Shown here: positions 30,313-39,186 of the stretch, one piece after another
Layout: each line of letters starts with the position of its first letter
Numbering within the stretch: the stretch's first letter is position 1
DNA from: JANWXD01 sp037446115
Lineage (GTDB): Bacteria > Acidobacteriota > Terriglobia > Bryobacterales > Bryobacteraceae
Length of the DNA: 64,000 nucleotides
Direction: 5' to 3'
Assembly (NCBI GenBank): GCA_037446115.1
Contig: JBBIJF010000020.1
Coordinates: forward strand, 13,247-77,246
Position numbers and translations under genes: made by a program
Notes under the pieces: generated by a model
Seen by the model: the letters and a program-made list of their open reading frames with translations, nothing else
Told to the model about the DNA's origin: nothing
The model's database searches: none

Positions 30313-31809
30313 CTAGAGCAGGTTCTCGATCAAACTGTAGACGGGCTTGAGCGTCGGGTACAGCGTCCGATACACCTCGTGACCGCGCCGATATAGCTGC
30401 GACTCATGGGGTCGCGGCAACACGGACTCCACTTCCCGGATGACGGCGCGGCAGGCCTCGGGCACCGACGCGTACACCCCTGTACCTACGAGGGCCAGGA
30501 GGGCGGCTCCGTATGCGGATCCCTCCTGCGAGGCCAGCGTCACCACACGCTTGCCGAAGATGTCGGCCAGCAGTTGCCGCCAGAAAGCGCTGCGGGCTCC
30601 GCCGCCGGAGGCCCGCACGGATTCCACGGACACCCCCATCGCCTCGATGATGTCCAGGCAGTCTTTCTGGCTGTAGGAGACGCCCTCGAGCAGGGAACGT
30701 AACAAATCGGCCCGCGTGTGTTTCGCCGTCAGACCGATCCAGCCGCCGCGCGCGCTCGAATCCAGGTGAGGCGTCCGCTCTCCCATCAGATAAGGGAGCC
30801 AGAACAGGCCGTGGGACAGGGGAGGAGCCGCCGCGGCTTCCGCGGTCAGGGCATCGTAGTCCGTGCCAGGCGCGAGCTGGTTGCGGAACCACTGCAAGCT
30901 CAGCCCCGCTCCCTGCGTGACGCCCATGACATGCCAGGCGCCCCGGACGGCGTGGCAGAAGGTGTGCACGCGTCCGAGCGGATCATAGGCCGGTCTGTCC
31001 ATGTGGGCGAAGACGACGCCGGAGGTTCCCAGCGTGCAGGAGACGATGCCCGGTTCGACGACTCCATTGCCCACCGCGCTTGCCGCCTGGTCGCCCCCGC
31101 CTCCCACGACCGGAGTGCCTGGGGCCAGGCCCGTGGCCGCAGCGGCCGACTCGGTCACCCGTCCGGTCACCTCACTGGATTCGTAAACTTGCGGCAGGAT
31201 GGAGGCATCCAGCTTGAGGCGCTCGAGCATTTGCGAGGACCAGCGCCGCCGGACCACATCAAACAGTGACGTGCCGGAGGCGTCAGAGACCTCGGTTGCG
31301 TACTCGCCGGTGAGGCGGAAGCGCACGTAATCCTTGGGAAGCAGCATCCTGCGGATGCGCGCAAAGTGGCCCGGTTCGTGGTCCCGCACCCAGAGCAGTT
31401 TGGGCAAGGTAAAGCCGGTCAGGACCGGGTTCGCCGTAAAGGCCAGAACATTCTCCTTGCCCACCACGCGGTTGACGTAGTCCACCTGCGCCTGGCTGCG
31501 CTGATCGCACCAGATCAACGCAGGTCGGATCACCTGGTCCTGGGCGTCGAGCAGCACGAGCCCGTGCATCTGCCCGGACAGTCCCACCCCGCGGATGTCT
31601 TTGCCGGTAGCTCCGGCTTCGGCCAGCACGCCCCGGATGGCCGACTGGGCAGCTTCCCACCAGTTCTCGGGCCGCTGCTCGGCCCACAACGGCCGCTCCA
31701 TCCGCATCTCCTCATGCGGCGCCGTAAAGCCGGCTTTCACGTCTCCTGCCTCGTCCACCAGCAGCGCCCGGCTGCCGCCGGTTCCTACGTCTAACCCTAG
31801 CCAGTACAT
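30313..31809 (-). CDS. xylB: Xylulokinase
   Basis: 498 residues, FGGY carbohydrate kinase. N-terminal phosphate loop LGLDVGTGGSRALLVD, substrate loop GLSGQMHGLVLLD and IWCDQRS, central GGGGDQAASAVGNG and TLGTSGVVF, and C-terminal ADP-binding ASGGGARSAFWRQLLADIFG. The MHGLV and WCDQR motifs favour xylulose over glycerol or gluconate. It phosphorylates D-xylulose for entry into the pentose phosphate pathway. It sits upstream of the symporter gene on the same strand with 126 bases between, so the two share a strand and probably a function. Confidence 0.93.
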   Translation of the reverse strand: MYWLGLDVGTGGSRALLVDEAGDVKAGFTAPHEEMRMERPLWAEQRPENWWEAAQSAIRGVLAEAGATGKDIRGVGLSGQMHGLVLLDAQDQVIRPALIWCDQRSQAQVDYVNRVVGKENVLAFTANPVLTGFTLPKLLWVRDHEPGHFARIRRMLLPKDYVRFRLTGEYATEVSDASGTSLFDVVRRRWSSQMLERLKLDASILPQVYESSEVTGRVTESAAAATGLAPGTPVVGGGGDQAASAVGNGVVEPGIVSCTLGTSGVVFAHMDRPAYDPLGRVHTFCHAVRGAWHVMGVTQGAGLSLQWFRNQLAPGTDYDALTAEAAAAPPLSHGLFWLPYLMGERTPHLDSSARGGWIGLTAKHTRADLLRSLLEGVSYSQKDCLDIIEAMGVSVESVRASGGGARSAFWRQLLADIFGKRVVTLASQEGSAYGAALLALVGTGVYASVPEACRAVIREVESVLPRPHESQLYRRGHEVYRTLYPTLKPVYSLIENLL

Positions 31810-31825
31810 GCAGATGAGACCTCAA

Positions 31826-31843
31826 TGCGAATGTTTTTTCGCA
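31826..31843. promoter_or_regulatory. Inverted repeat at the xylB transcription start (possible operator)
   Basis: TGCGAA (31826-31831) and TTCGCA (31838-31843) form a perfect dyad around TGTTTT. A TATGAT -10-like box for xylB lies at 31853-31848 (minus strand), so the dyad would cover the start point, a usual place for a repressor. No matching -35 box is seen. Confidence 0.35.
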
Positions 31844-31902
31844 CCGCATCATAACAAATCGGCCTCAGCAGGCGCGCGCCGGCCGTGCAGTATCATGAAA
31901 CA

Positions 31903-33150
31903 ATGACTCTTATGTCGTCTTCCACTGGGAAGTCGCCCGTGGAGTCAGTGATCGAGCTCGAACGGGAATACTTGTTGCAAAACTACAGCCGCTATCCGGT
32001 TGTGCTCCGCCGCGGCAAAGGCTGCTGGTTGTACGATGCCGAAGGACGCCGCTATCTGGATCTGATCTCCGGCATCGGCGTCAATGCTCTCGGCCACGCT
32101 CATCCGAGGATTCTGCGTGTGTTGCGGGAGCAGGCGGGCCTGCTGATCCACTGCTCCAACCTGTACTACCACGACTACCAGGCGCCGCTGGCCCGGCGGC
32201 TGGTCGAGCGCAGTGGGCTGGCTCGCTGCTTTTTTTGCAACTCCGGCACGGAAGCCATGGAGGGCGCCCTGAAGATGGTCCGGGCGCACGGGCGGCGAAT
32301 TCATCCGGAGAAGTACGAAATCGTCTCTCTGGAGAACTCCTTCCACGGGCGTACGCTCGGCGCGCTTTCCGTCACCGGGCAGGAGAAATACCGCAAGGAT
32401 TTCGAGCCGCTGCTGCCGGGAGTCCGGTTTGTGGCGCCGGGCGACGGTGCGGCGCTCGAGGCCGCCGTGAGCGAGCGCACGGCCGGCATCGTGCTGGAAT
32501 GGATTCAGGGAGAGGGCGGCGTCGTTCCGCTGCCGGTAGAGTATGCCCGCCAGGCGCGGGCTCTGGCGGATCGCTTCGATGCGCTGCTGGTTTTCGACGA
32601 AATCCAGTGCGGGCTGGGGCGGACCGGCACCTATTTCGCCTACCAGCTGGCGGAGCCGCCGGTGGCACCGGACATCGCGGTGGTTGCCAAACCGCTGGCT
32701 TGCGGGCTGCCTCTGGGGGCGATTTTGGCCAACGAAAAAGCCGCCTCCACGATCGGCCCGGCGATGCACGGCTCCACGTTCGGAGGCGGCCCCTTGGCCT
32801 GTCGGGTGGCCCTCGAGTTCCTGGACATTCTCGACGAACAGCTGTTGCACATCCACACGGCAGGGGGATACTTCCAGCGGGAGCTCTGCGAGCTGGCGCG
32901 CCACCACAGCTTCGTGCGCGAGGTGCGCGGCTTCGGCCTGATGATCGGCGTCGAGTTGACGATCCCGGGCAAGGATCTGGTTTCCGAAGCGCTGGCGGAA
33001 GGCCTTCTGATCAACTGCACGCAGGAACGGGTCCTGCGGTTCCTGCCTCCCTACGTCATCACGGAGGCCGAACTCGAACGAGCCGTCAAGATCCTGGGAA
33101 AGCTCTTCCGGAAGGTCAAGCCGCCGGAGATCGGCGAGCCGGCGCCCTAG
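31903..33150 (+). CDS. argD: Class III aminotransferase, acetylornithine aminotransferase-like
   Basis: 415 residues from ATG 31903 (a GTG at 31885 is also in frame). PLP-binding features of class III aminotransferases are present: CNSGTEAMEGALKMVR, FHGRTLGALSVTG, LLVFDEIQCGLGRTG, and the PLP lysine in VVAKPLACGLPLGA. The sequence is closest in look to acetylornithine/succinyldiaminopimelate aminotransferases, which act in arginine and lysine synthesis. Ornithine or 4-aminobutyrate aminotransferase remains possible. It is divergent from xylB, and a glycosyltransferase gene follows after nine bases. Confidence 0.82.
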   Translation: MTLMSSSTGKSPVESVIELEREYLLQNYSRYPVVLRRGKGCWLYDAEGRRYLDLISGIGVNALGHAHPRILRVLREQAGLLIHCSNLYYHDYQAPLARRLVERSGLARCFFCNSGTEAMEGALKMVRAHGRRIHPEKYEIVSLENSFHGRTLGALSVTGQEKYRKDFEPLLPGVRFVAPGDGAALEAAVSERTAGIVLEWIQGEGGVVPLPVEYARQARALADRFDALLVFDEIQCGLGRTGTYFAYQLAEPPVAPDIAVVAKPLACGLPLGAILANEKAASTIGPAMHGSTFGGGPLACRVALEFLDILDEQLLHIHTAGGYFQRELCELARHHSFVREVRGFGLMIGVELTIPGKDLVSEALAEGLLINCTQERVLRFLPPYVITEAELERAVKILGKLFRKVKPPEIGEPAP

Positions 33151-33159
33151 GCAACGCCG

Positions 33160-34173
33160 ATGCGAATCGTGACGAATTTCCCGCGCTTTCCGGAAACCTT
33201 TCGCTCCAGTTCGGGGACGCCCGGGGAGGCGAAGGCGGCCCGGACGCTCTGGGAATTTCTCACGTGCGCCCGGCAGGCCGATCTGCTGCTGATCAACTGC
33301 GACGTGACTCTGACACTCAAGCTGGCTTTTGTTTTTTTCCTGTTTCCCTTCCTGCGGCGCCCGATTCTGGCCAATGATCTGGTGCTGCGCAAGCCGGAGA
33401 CCTGGAAGGCGCGGCTGACGCTTCCTCTGAAGCGCCGCCTGCTTGCCCGGGTCGAGCATTTCTCTTTTTATCAGCGGGACCTGGAAGGCTACCAGAAGTA
33501 CTTCGGCATCGGTCCCGAGCGGGCTTCGTACGTGGCCTTCAAGCCCAACATCCGCTACCGCTATCCGTACCGCGTGAACCCGGACGGAGAATACGTGCTG
33601 TGCTTCGGTTATTCGGAGCGGGACTACGATCTGTTCTTCGACGCGGTGGAACGCACCGGCCTTCCGGCGGCGATCCCTCGCCCGGACTGGAGTCAGATTG
33701 CGCGCCACGGCTCGCGCTTCACCCGTCCGCTCGGGGCGCTGCCGCCGAACGTGCGCCTGCTGGATGACGACGGATCGCCCGAGTCCATGATCCGGATGAT
33801 CGAAGCGGCGCGGCTGGTGGTGATTCCCATCCTGCCCTCCCGCATCGCTCCCTCGGGCATCAGCTCGTGTCTGAACAGCATGCTGATGGGCAAGTGCGTG
33901 ATCGCCACGGCCGGTCCCGGCATCAGCGACGTGCTGGACCCCTCGCAGGTCATTCTCGTCCCTCCGGGCGACGCCGAGGCTCTTGCCGCCGCCATCCGCG
34001 CCGCCTGGCAGGATGACGCGCTGCGGTTGCGAACCGCCGAGGCGGGGCGCCTTTACGCCGAAGGCTGCGGCGGCGAACCGGAACTCCGCCAGCGGCTCAT
34101 TGATCTGGCGACCCGACTGTTCGAGGGGCCGCTGCGCCAGCGTGATGCGGCCCCGGTGGTCCGGCCTTCATGA
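33160..34173 (+). CDS. Glycosyltransferase, GT-B fold (GT4-like)
   Basis: 337 residues. The C-terminal half looks like the donor-binding half of a GT-B enzyme: SGISSCLNSMLMGKCVIATAGPGISDVL, followed by ILVPPGDAEALAAAIRAAW. The usual EX7E motif is not obvious. One hydrophobic stretch (TLKLAFVFFLFPFLRRP) near residue 55 could attach it to the membrane. With the flippase and GT2 genes next to it, it probably adds a sugar to a lipid-linked surface glycan on the cytoplasmic side. Sugar specificity is not readable. Confidence 0.7.
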   Translation: MRIVTNFPRFPETFRSSSGTPGEAKAARTLWEFLTCARQADLLLINCDVTLTLKLAFVFFLFPFLRRPILANDLVLRKPETWKARLTLPLKRRLLARVEHFSFYQRDLEGYQKYFGIGPERASYVAFKPNIRYRYPYRVNPDGEYVLCFGYSERDYDLFFDAVERTGLPAAIPRPDWSQIARHGSRFTRPLGALPPNVRLLDDDGSPESMIRMIEAARLVVIPILPSRIAPSGISSCLNSMLMGKCVIATAGPGISDVLDPSQVILVPPGDAEALAAAIRAAWQDDALRLRTAEAGRLYAEGCGGEPELRQRLIDLATRLFEGPLRQRDAAPVVRPS

Positions 34174-34231
34174 AGCTTCGCTTCCCGGGTCATTTCGCCG
34201 GCGGGCGGCAAACGGGTAGTCCAACCCCGGG

Positions 34232-35818
34232 ATGAACGGCATGAGCCCGGAACCGCCTGCCACGCCGGTCGCTGCGGAATCCTTCCTGGGCCGCCGCCGG
34301 TATCTGCTCAACATCGTCTGGAGCTGGATGGGGGCCGGCGCACTGATCGTGGTCGGCCTGCTGGTGCCGCCCTTCCTGATCCGGCGCATCGGATCGGAGG
34401 GGTACGGTGTCTGGGCGCTGGCCCTGTCGTTCGTCGAATACTTTTGGCTGATTGATCTCGGCTTCCGTCCGGCCACGGTCAAGTATGCGGCGGAATATCG
34501 GGCCCTCAACCGCACCGGCGAACTGAACCGGCTGGTGAGCACCGCGCTGGGTTATTCCGGCCTATGCGGCACCGCCGTACTTTTGCTGCTATGGTTCAAC
34601 GCCGAGCGTATCGCGACCTATCTCAAGGTGGCCGCGCCCGAGTTTCCGGCCTTGATCCGGGTGATCGCCCTCAGCTGGGCCTTCGGGTTGGTGTTTAACG
34701 TGTTCGGAGCCGTGCTCGAGGGGTTTCAACGCTTCGATCTCACCAACGCGATCACGATCGGTTCCACGCTCGCCCGGAGCGTTCTGGTGGTTTTGGTGGT
34801 ATGGCACGGATACGGGCTCTGGGAGATGGGAATCGTTCTGGCGGCGACGCAGGCCGCCACTTACGTTGCGCTCTTCCTTGCCGCGGTCAGGATCTATCCG
34901 GAGATCCACCTGTCGCCGCGGTATGTGACGTGGGAGATGGCGCGGCAGCTGGTCTCTTACGGGCGGCAAGTGTTTTCGGCCCTCTTGGGAGCCCGCCTGC
35001 TGCAGGCGGGCATCCCGGCACTGATCGCCTATTTCCTGCCGGTGCGCCACGTCACCTACTACACCGTCTCTCAAAAGATCCTGGACTACGTCGGGGACGT
35101 GATCGGGCGCATCGGGCTGGTGACGAGCCCGCGCGCTTCGGCGTGGATGGCCCAGGGGGATCGCGCGCGCATCCTGCGCCTGTCCCACTACGGCAACACC
35201 TACTGCCTGGCGCTGTGGGCCCTTCCGGCGAGTTTCCTGTTCGTGTTCAGCGAGAACGTCTGCCGGCTTTGGGTGAACGCGGAGTTTGCCGGGCAGGCGC
35301 GCATCCTGCTGCCGGTGCTGATCGCCGGCTACACGCTGTGGATGGGGCAATTCATCTCGGCCTCGATCCTGATGGGGATCGCCCGTTACGAGGCGTACGC
35401 GCTCTCGGTGCTGGCGGAAGCCGTGTTGGTCCTGTTGGGTTGCGCGGTGGTGTTACCGCGCTTCGGGATTGCGGGCGCCGCGACCGTTTTCAGCGTGCTT
35501 GTCGCCCTGAACCGGTCGCTCAATTTGAGCCGGATCTTCTGCCGGGAGTTTGACCTCTCCTGGACGGAGTTCGTCCGGAAGATCTATCCCCGCCCGCTAC
35601 TGCTTGCCGTCATTTCCATCTTGGCGCTGCATCTGTGGAAGCGGATCCTGCCGGGGAACTCCTGGACCGAACTGTTCGGACTCTGGGCGCTTCACTGCAC
35701 GGTCTACGGGGCAGGAGCGGCGGTAATGGTTCTGTGGCCCGATCACAGGGCCCTCGTGCGGGAAAGGGCGGCCTCCTGGCGCCGCCGCATCCTACCCGGG
35801 GCTTCGCGCGCAGGGTAG
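34232..35818 (+). CDS. Polysaccharide flippase, Wzx/MATE-like (oligosaccharide flippase family)
   Basis: 528 residues with about fourteen membrane spans. N-terminal LLVPPFLIRRIGSEGYGVWALALSFVEYFWLIDLGF is the typical Wzx opening (PLLLRRLGxExYGxW, then DLGL). It would flip lipid-linked oligosaccharide repeat units to the outer leaflet. It lies between two glycosyltransferase genes on the same strand: 58 bases after the first and 4 bases before the second. Confidence 0.88.
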   Translation: MNGMSPEPPATPVAAESFLGRRRYLLNIVWSWMGAGALIVVGLLVPPFLIRRIGSEGYGVWALALSFVEYFWLIDLGFRPATVKYAAEYRALNRTGELNRLVSTALGYSGLCGTAVLLLLWFNAERIATYLKVAAPEFPALIRVIALSWAFGLVFNVFGAVLEGFQRFDLTNAITIGSTLARSVLVVLVVWHGYGLWEMGIVLAATQAATYVALFLAAVRIYPEIHLSPRYVTWEMARQLVSYGRQVFSALLGARLLQAGIPALIAYFLPVRHVTYYTVSQKILDYVGDVIGRIGLVTSPRASAWMAQGDRARILRLSHYGNTYCLALWALPASFLFVFSENVCRLWVNAEFAGQARILLPVLIAGYTLWMGQFISASILMGIARYEAYALSVLAEAVLVLLGCAVVLPRFGIAGAATVFSVLVALNRSLNLSRIFCREFDLSWTEFVRKIYPRPLLLAVISILALHLWKRILPGNSWTELFGLWALHCTVYGAGAAVMVLWPDHRALVRERAASWRRRILPGASRAG

Positions 35819-35822
35819 GCGG

Positions 35823-36983
35823 TTGCTCGGGCTGAGGCACAATGAAATCGTGATCGGGCCTGCGGGGGCAGTGTTCGCCGTTGCGGCTGCGGGTGTGACC
35901 TATGTGGTCGTGCTGTACCCGCTGGCACTGGCGCTGCTGGCGCGGTGGTGTTCGAAACCGGTTCGCAAGCGCTGGGAACCGCGCAGCGTCACGGTCATCA
36001 TCGCGGCGCGCAACGCGGAACGGTGGATCCGCCGCAAGCTCGAATCCGTACTGGCCTCCGACTACCCGCGGGAGCTGCTCGATGTCATCGTTGTCTCCGA
36101 CGGCTCGACGGATCGCACCGAGCAGATCGTACGCTCCTTTGAACCCCAAGGCGTCCGCCTGCTGGCGGTTCCTGCGGGGGGCAAGCCCGCTGCATTGAAC
36201 GCCGCCTTCCCGCACGCGCGCGGCGAGCTGCTGTTGCTGACCGATGTGCGGCAGGTGCTCAAGCCGGACTGCTTGAAGCGCCTGGTCTGTGCGATGGCGG
36301 ACCCGAGCGTGGGCGTCGTGAGCGGCAATCTCCTCATCCGGCAGGGGGAGACGGAAGAAGAGCGGAGCACCGGCCTGTACTGGCGCTACGAGAACTGGAT
36401 CCGGCGCAATCTGTCCCGGGTGGATTCGATGTTGGGCGCCACCGGGCCGATCTACCTGGTGCGGCGGCATCTGGTCCGACCCATCCCGCCCGACCAGCTT
36501 CTGGATGATGTCTATTTGCCGCTCTCGGTACACTTGCAAGGCTACCGGCTGGTGCTTGAAGAGGAGGCCGTGGCCTGGGACGAACCGACGGTGGTGGCTT
36601 CGGAGTTCCGGCGCAAAGTGCGTACTCAGGCCGGTGTCCTGCAACTGCTGTGGAGCTTCCCTGGGCTGTTCAGCGCCGCCAATCGCATGCGGTTTCACTT
36701 TGTCAGCCTGAAACTAGGCCGCCTGCTTCTCCCCTACCTGCTGCTGGCCATGCTGGTGTCGGCGCTGGCCCTGCCGGCGCCCTGGCGGTGGACGCTGGCC
36801 GGTCCCCAACTGGCGGCTTACGGCCTGGCGCTGGCGGACTTCGCCGTTCCCAAGGGCTGGCTGCTGAAGCGCATCACGGCCCCGGCGCGGGCTTTCGCGG
36901 CCCTGGTGCTGGCGGCGCTGTGCGCCCTTGCCGTGCTGGTGGTTCCTCCGCGGTCGCTCTGGGTGGAAGCTCGCCCCACCTGA
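35823..36983 (+). CDS. Membrane glycosyltransferase, family 2
   Basis: 386 residues if the TTG at 35823 is used; a GTG at 35850 is an equally possible start. An N-terminal membrane span precedes a GT2 domain: SVTVIIAARNAERWIRRKLESVLA, VIVVSDGSTDRTEQI, the metal-binding region LLTDVRQ where DxD is expected, and a QLLxD-like DQLLDDVYLPLS. Two to four spans follow at the C-terminus. The layout matches processive or lipid-linked GT2 enzymes in exopolysaccharide synthesis. It ends two bases before a convergent gene. Confidence 0.85.
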   Translation: MLGLRHNEIVIGPAGAVFAVAAAGVTYVVVLYPLALALLARWCSKPVRKRWEPRSVTVIIAARNAERWIRRKLESVLASDYPRELLDVIVVSDGSTDRTEQIVRSFEPQGVRLLAVPAGGKPAALNAAFPHARGELLLLTDVRQVLKPDCLKRLVCAMADPSVGVVSGNLLIRQGETEEERSTGLYWRYENWIRRNLSRVDSMLGATGPIYLVRRHLVRPIPPDQLLDDVYLPLSVHLQGYRLVLEEEAVAWDEPTVVASEFRRKVRTQAGVLQLLWSFPGLFSAANRMRFHFVSLKLGRLLLPYLLLAMLVSALALPAPWRWTLAGPQLAAYGLALADFAVPKGWLLKRITAPARAFAALVLAALCALAVLVVPPRSLWVEARPT

Positions 36984-36984
36984 G

Positions 36985-38487
36985 TCAGGCGGCGGAGCGG
37001 TATTCGCCGAAGACGGCGCGGAGCCGCTGGGAGATCTCTCCCACGGTCGCGTAAGAAGCCGCCGCCTCCAGAATGTAGGGCATGAGATTCTCGCTTCCGC
37101 GCGCGGCGCTCTCCAGTCGCACCAGGCTGCGCTCGACCGCCGCGGCATCGCGCGAGGCTCGCAGCCGCTGGACTCGCTCAACTTGCCTGCGTTCCACCTC
37201 CGGATCGTAGCGGAAGACCGGGATCCTCTGCGGCTCCTCCATGCGGAAGCGGTTCACGCCGACGATTACGGCCTCGCCGCGCTCGACGGCCTGCTGGTAG
37301 CGGTAGGCCGCCTCCTGGATTTCCGCCTGGACCCAGCCGGTTTCAATGGCGCGCAGCATTCCGCCCGCGGCCCGGATGCGTTCCAGCAGCCCCTCCGCCT
37401 CCTTCTCGATGGAATCGGTCAACTGCTCCAGATAGTAGCTGCCGCCGGCGGGATCCGCCGTGGCGGTGACGCCGCTTTCGTAGGCGATGATCTGCTGGGT
37501 GCGCAGGGCCAGGCGCGCCGACTCTTCGGTCGGTAACCCGAGGGCTTCGTCCCGCGCGTTCGTGTGGAGGGATTGTGTGCCGCCCAGCACCGCCGCCAGC
37601 GCCTGAATGGTTACCCGCACCAGATTGACATCCGGCTGCTGTGCCGTGAGGGTCGAGCCGGCCGTCTGCGCGTGGAAGCGGAGCATCATCGAGCGCGGGT
37701 TGCGGGCTTGGAAGCGATCGCGCATCAGGCGGGCGTAGAGCCGGCGCGCCGCCCGGAATTTGGCGATCTCCTCGAAGAAGTGGTTGTGTGCACTGAAGAA
37801 AAAGGAGAGTCGCGGGGCGAAGCGGTCCACTTCAAGCCCCGCCTCGATGGCCGACTCAATGTAGGTCTCCGCGTTGGCCAGCGTAAAGGCGACCTCCTGG
37901 ACCGCCGTGGCGCCCGCCTCCCGGATGTGGTAGCCGCTGATCGAGATCGGGTTCCACTGTGGCAGCTCGCGCGCGGCCCACGAGAGGATGTCGGTGACCA
38001 ACCGCAAGGCGGGCCGGGGCGGATAAATATAGGTGCCGCGCGCCACGTACTCCTTGAGGATGTCGTTCTGAACCGTGCCGGAGAGCCGGCTCAAGTCGGC
38101 GCCCTGTTTGCGGGCCGCCAGCACATAGAACGCCAGCAGGATGGCCGCGGTCGCATTGATCGTCATGGAGGTGGTCACTTCATCGAGGCGAATGCCCTCG
38201 AAAAGCCGCTCCATATCTTCGAGCGAGCAGACGGCCACACCCACCCGGCCGACCTCACCGGCCGCCAGCGGATCGTCCGAGTCGAGCCCCATCTGCGTCG
38301 GCAGATCGAAGGCCACCGAAAGGCCCGTGATGCCCTGGGAGATCAGGAACCGGTAGCGCTGGTTGCTTTCCTCGGCGCTGCCGTAGCCCGCGTACTGGCG
38401 CATGGTCCACAGGCGGGTCCGGTACATCTCCGGGTAGATGCCCCGTGTGAAGGGAAATTCGCCCGGCCGTCCGAGGGGGTCGCTCAT
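36985..38487 (-). CDS. Methylmalonyl-CoA mutase large (catalytic) subunit, no B12 domain
   Basis: 500 residues. The catalytic barrel is clear: YPEMYRTRLWTMRQYAGYGSAEESNQRY, GLSVAFDLPTQMGLDSDDPLAAGEVGRVGVA, STSMTI-like TTSMTINATAA, GTVQNDILKEYVARGTYIYPP and GGTQSLHTNARDEAL. The C-terminal cobalamin-binding domain is absent, as in two-subunit acyl-CoA mutases whose small B12 subunit is a separate gene; none is in the window. The N-terminus is shorter than usual by roughly 30 residues. ATG 38487 overlaps the TGA of the upstream small membrane protein as ATGA. Isobutyryl- or ethylmalonyl-CoA type mutases are alternatives. Confidence 0.88.
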   Translation of the reverse strand: MSDPLGRPGEFPFTRGIYPEMYRTRLWTMRQYAGYGSAEESNQRYRFLISQGITGLSVAFDLPTQMGLDSDDPLAAGEVGRVGVAVCSLEDMERLFEGIRLDEVTTSMTINATAAILLAFYVLAARKQGADLSRLSGTVQNDILKEYVARGTYIYPPRPALRLVTDILSWAARELPQWNPISISGYHIREAGATAVQEVAFTLANAETYIESAIEAGLEVDRFAPRLSFFFSAHNHFFEEIAKFRAARRLYARLMRDRFQARNPRSMMLRFHAQTAGSTLTAQQPDVNLVRVTIQALAAVLGGTQSLHTNARDEALGLPTEESARLALRTQQIIAYESGVTATADPAGGSYYLEQLTDSIEKEAEGLLERIRAAGGMLRAIETGWVQAEIQEAAYRYQQAVERGEAVIVGVNRFRMEEPQRIPVFRYDPEVERRQVERVQRLRASRDAAAVERSLVRLESAARGSENLMPYILEAAASYATVGEISQRLRAVFGEYRSAA

Positions 38488-38744
38488 GAGCGCGAGATCT
38501 TCCGAGCACGCAGGAAGGAAGTGACGCCGAACCAGGCCATGATCCCGATAAAGATGGCCGACAACACCACGCGGAAGAGTCCCTCGCCGGTCTCATTGAA
38601 CTCCTGCCAGCTGCGGATGGCCCGCGGCACCGGAATGGCGGCCAGAGCCAGGAAAACAAAGCCGATCACCTCGTTCCACAGCGCCCGCAGGGGCTTGAGC
38701 ACTCCCGGAAGGACATGCCGCAGGAACTGGCGCAACAGGGACAT
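38484..38744 (-). CDS. Small membrane protein, unknown function
   Basis: 86 residues with two likely membrane spans (VIGFVFLALAAIPVP and VVLSAIFIGIMAWFGVTSF) and basic ends. It overlaps the mutase start by four bases, so the two are translationally coupled. No domain is recognised. The consistent codon usage and coupling argue that it is real. Confidence 0.65.
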   Translation of the reverse strand: MSLLRQFLRHVLPGVLKPLRALWNEVIGFVFLALAAIPVPRAIRSWQEFNETGEGLFRVVLSAIFIGIMAWFGVTSFLRARKISRS

Positions 38745-38802
38745 CTTCGGATTTCATGGTAACAGTTCACGCCCCGTTCCGCCGATGATGATCTTGACGA
38801 GC

Positions 38803-38830
38803 TGGACACAGCTCGGCGAAGTGGTATGCT
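38803..38830 (+). promoter_or_regulatory. Putative promoter with overlapping dyad
   Basis: TGGACA (38803-38808) and TATGCT (38825-38830) are 16 bases apart, upstream of the 101-residue protein. A perfect dyad GAGCTG-GACA-CAGCTC (38799-38814) covers the -35 box and could be an operator. Confidence 0.35.
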
Positions 38831-38848
38831 GGAGGCGAAGAGGGCACC

Positions 38849-39154
38849 TTGGACGAACGGCTGAAACAGCTCATGCAAGAGTTGGGGAACGCGATCAACG
38901 AATCCCTGTCGGAGTCCGAGCGGATTGCAGAAGCTCTGGGTGAAATCCGGCGCGCCGGCTACGAAGTCTTTCTGGTGTTGGAGGCGACCATCGGCTTTAA
39001 CAAGCGCGAGGACCCCAGTGAGGAGATTGCCGAGCGGAGCCCGGGCCGGCGCAGGCCGGCGCACGACCACAAGGTCGGCAGCATCAAGTGGACTTCTCAG
39101 GACGAAAAATTCCTGCGGGCGCTCAAGATTTCCCTCGAGGACGATCCGCGCTGA
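38849..39154 (+). CDS. Hypothetical protein, 101 residues
   Basis: Starts at a TTG (38849) with GAGGG four bases upstream. The N-terminal half is a predicted amphipathic helix (DERLKQLMQELGNAINESLSES) and the C-terminal part is charged, ending WTSQDEKFLRALKISLEDD. No motif is recognised. It has its own candidate promoter and is convergent with a GT4 gene. Confidence 0.6.
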   Translation: MDERLKQLMQELGNAINESLSESERIAEALGEIRRAGYEVFLVLEATIGFNKREDPSEEIAERSPGRRRPAHDHKVGSIKWTSQDEKFLRALKISLEDDPR

Positions 39155-39186
39155 AGCTGACATGCGGCTTTCGGAAGCCCCTGCGG

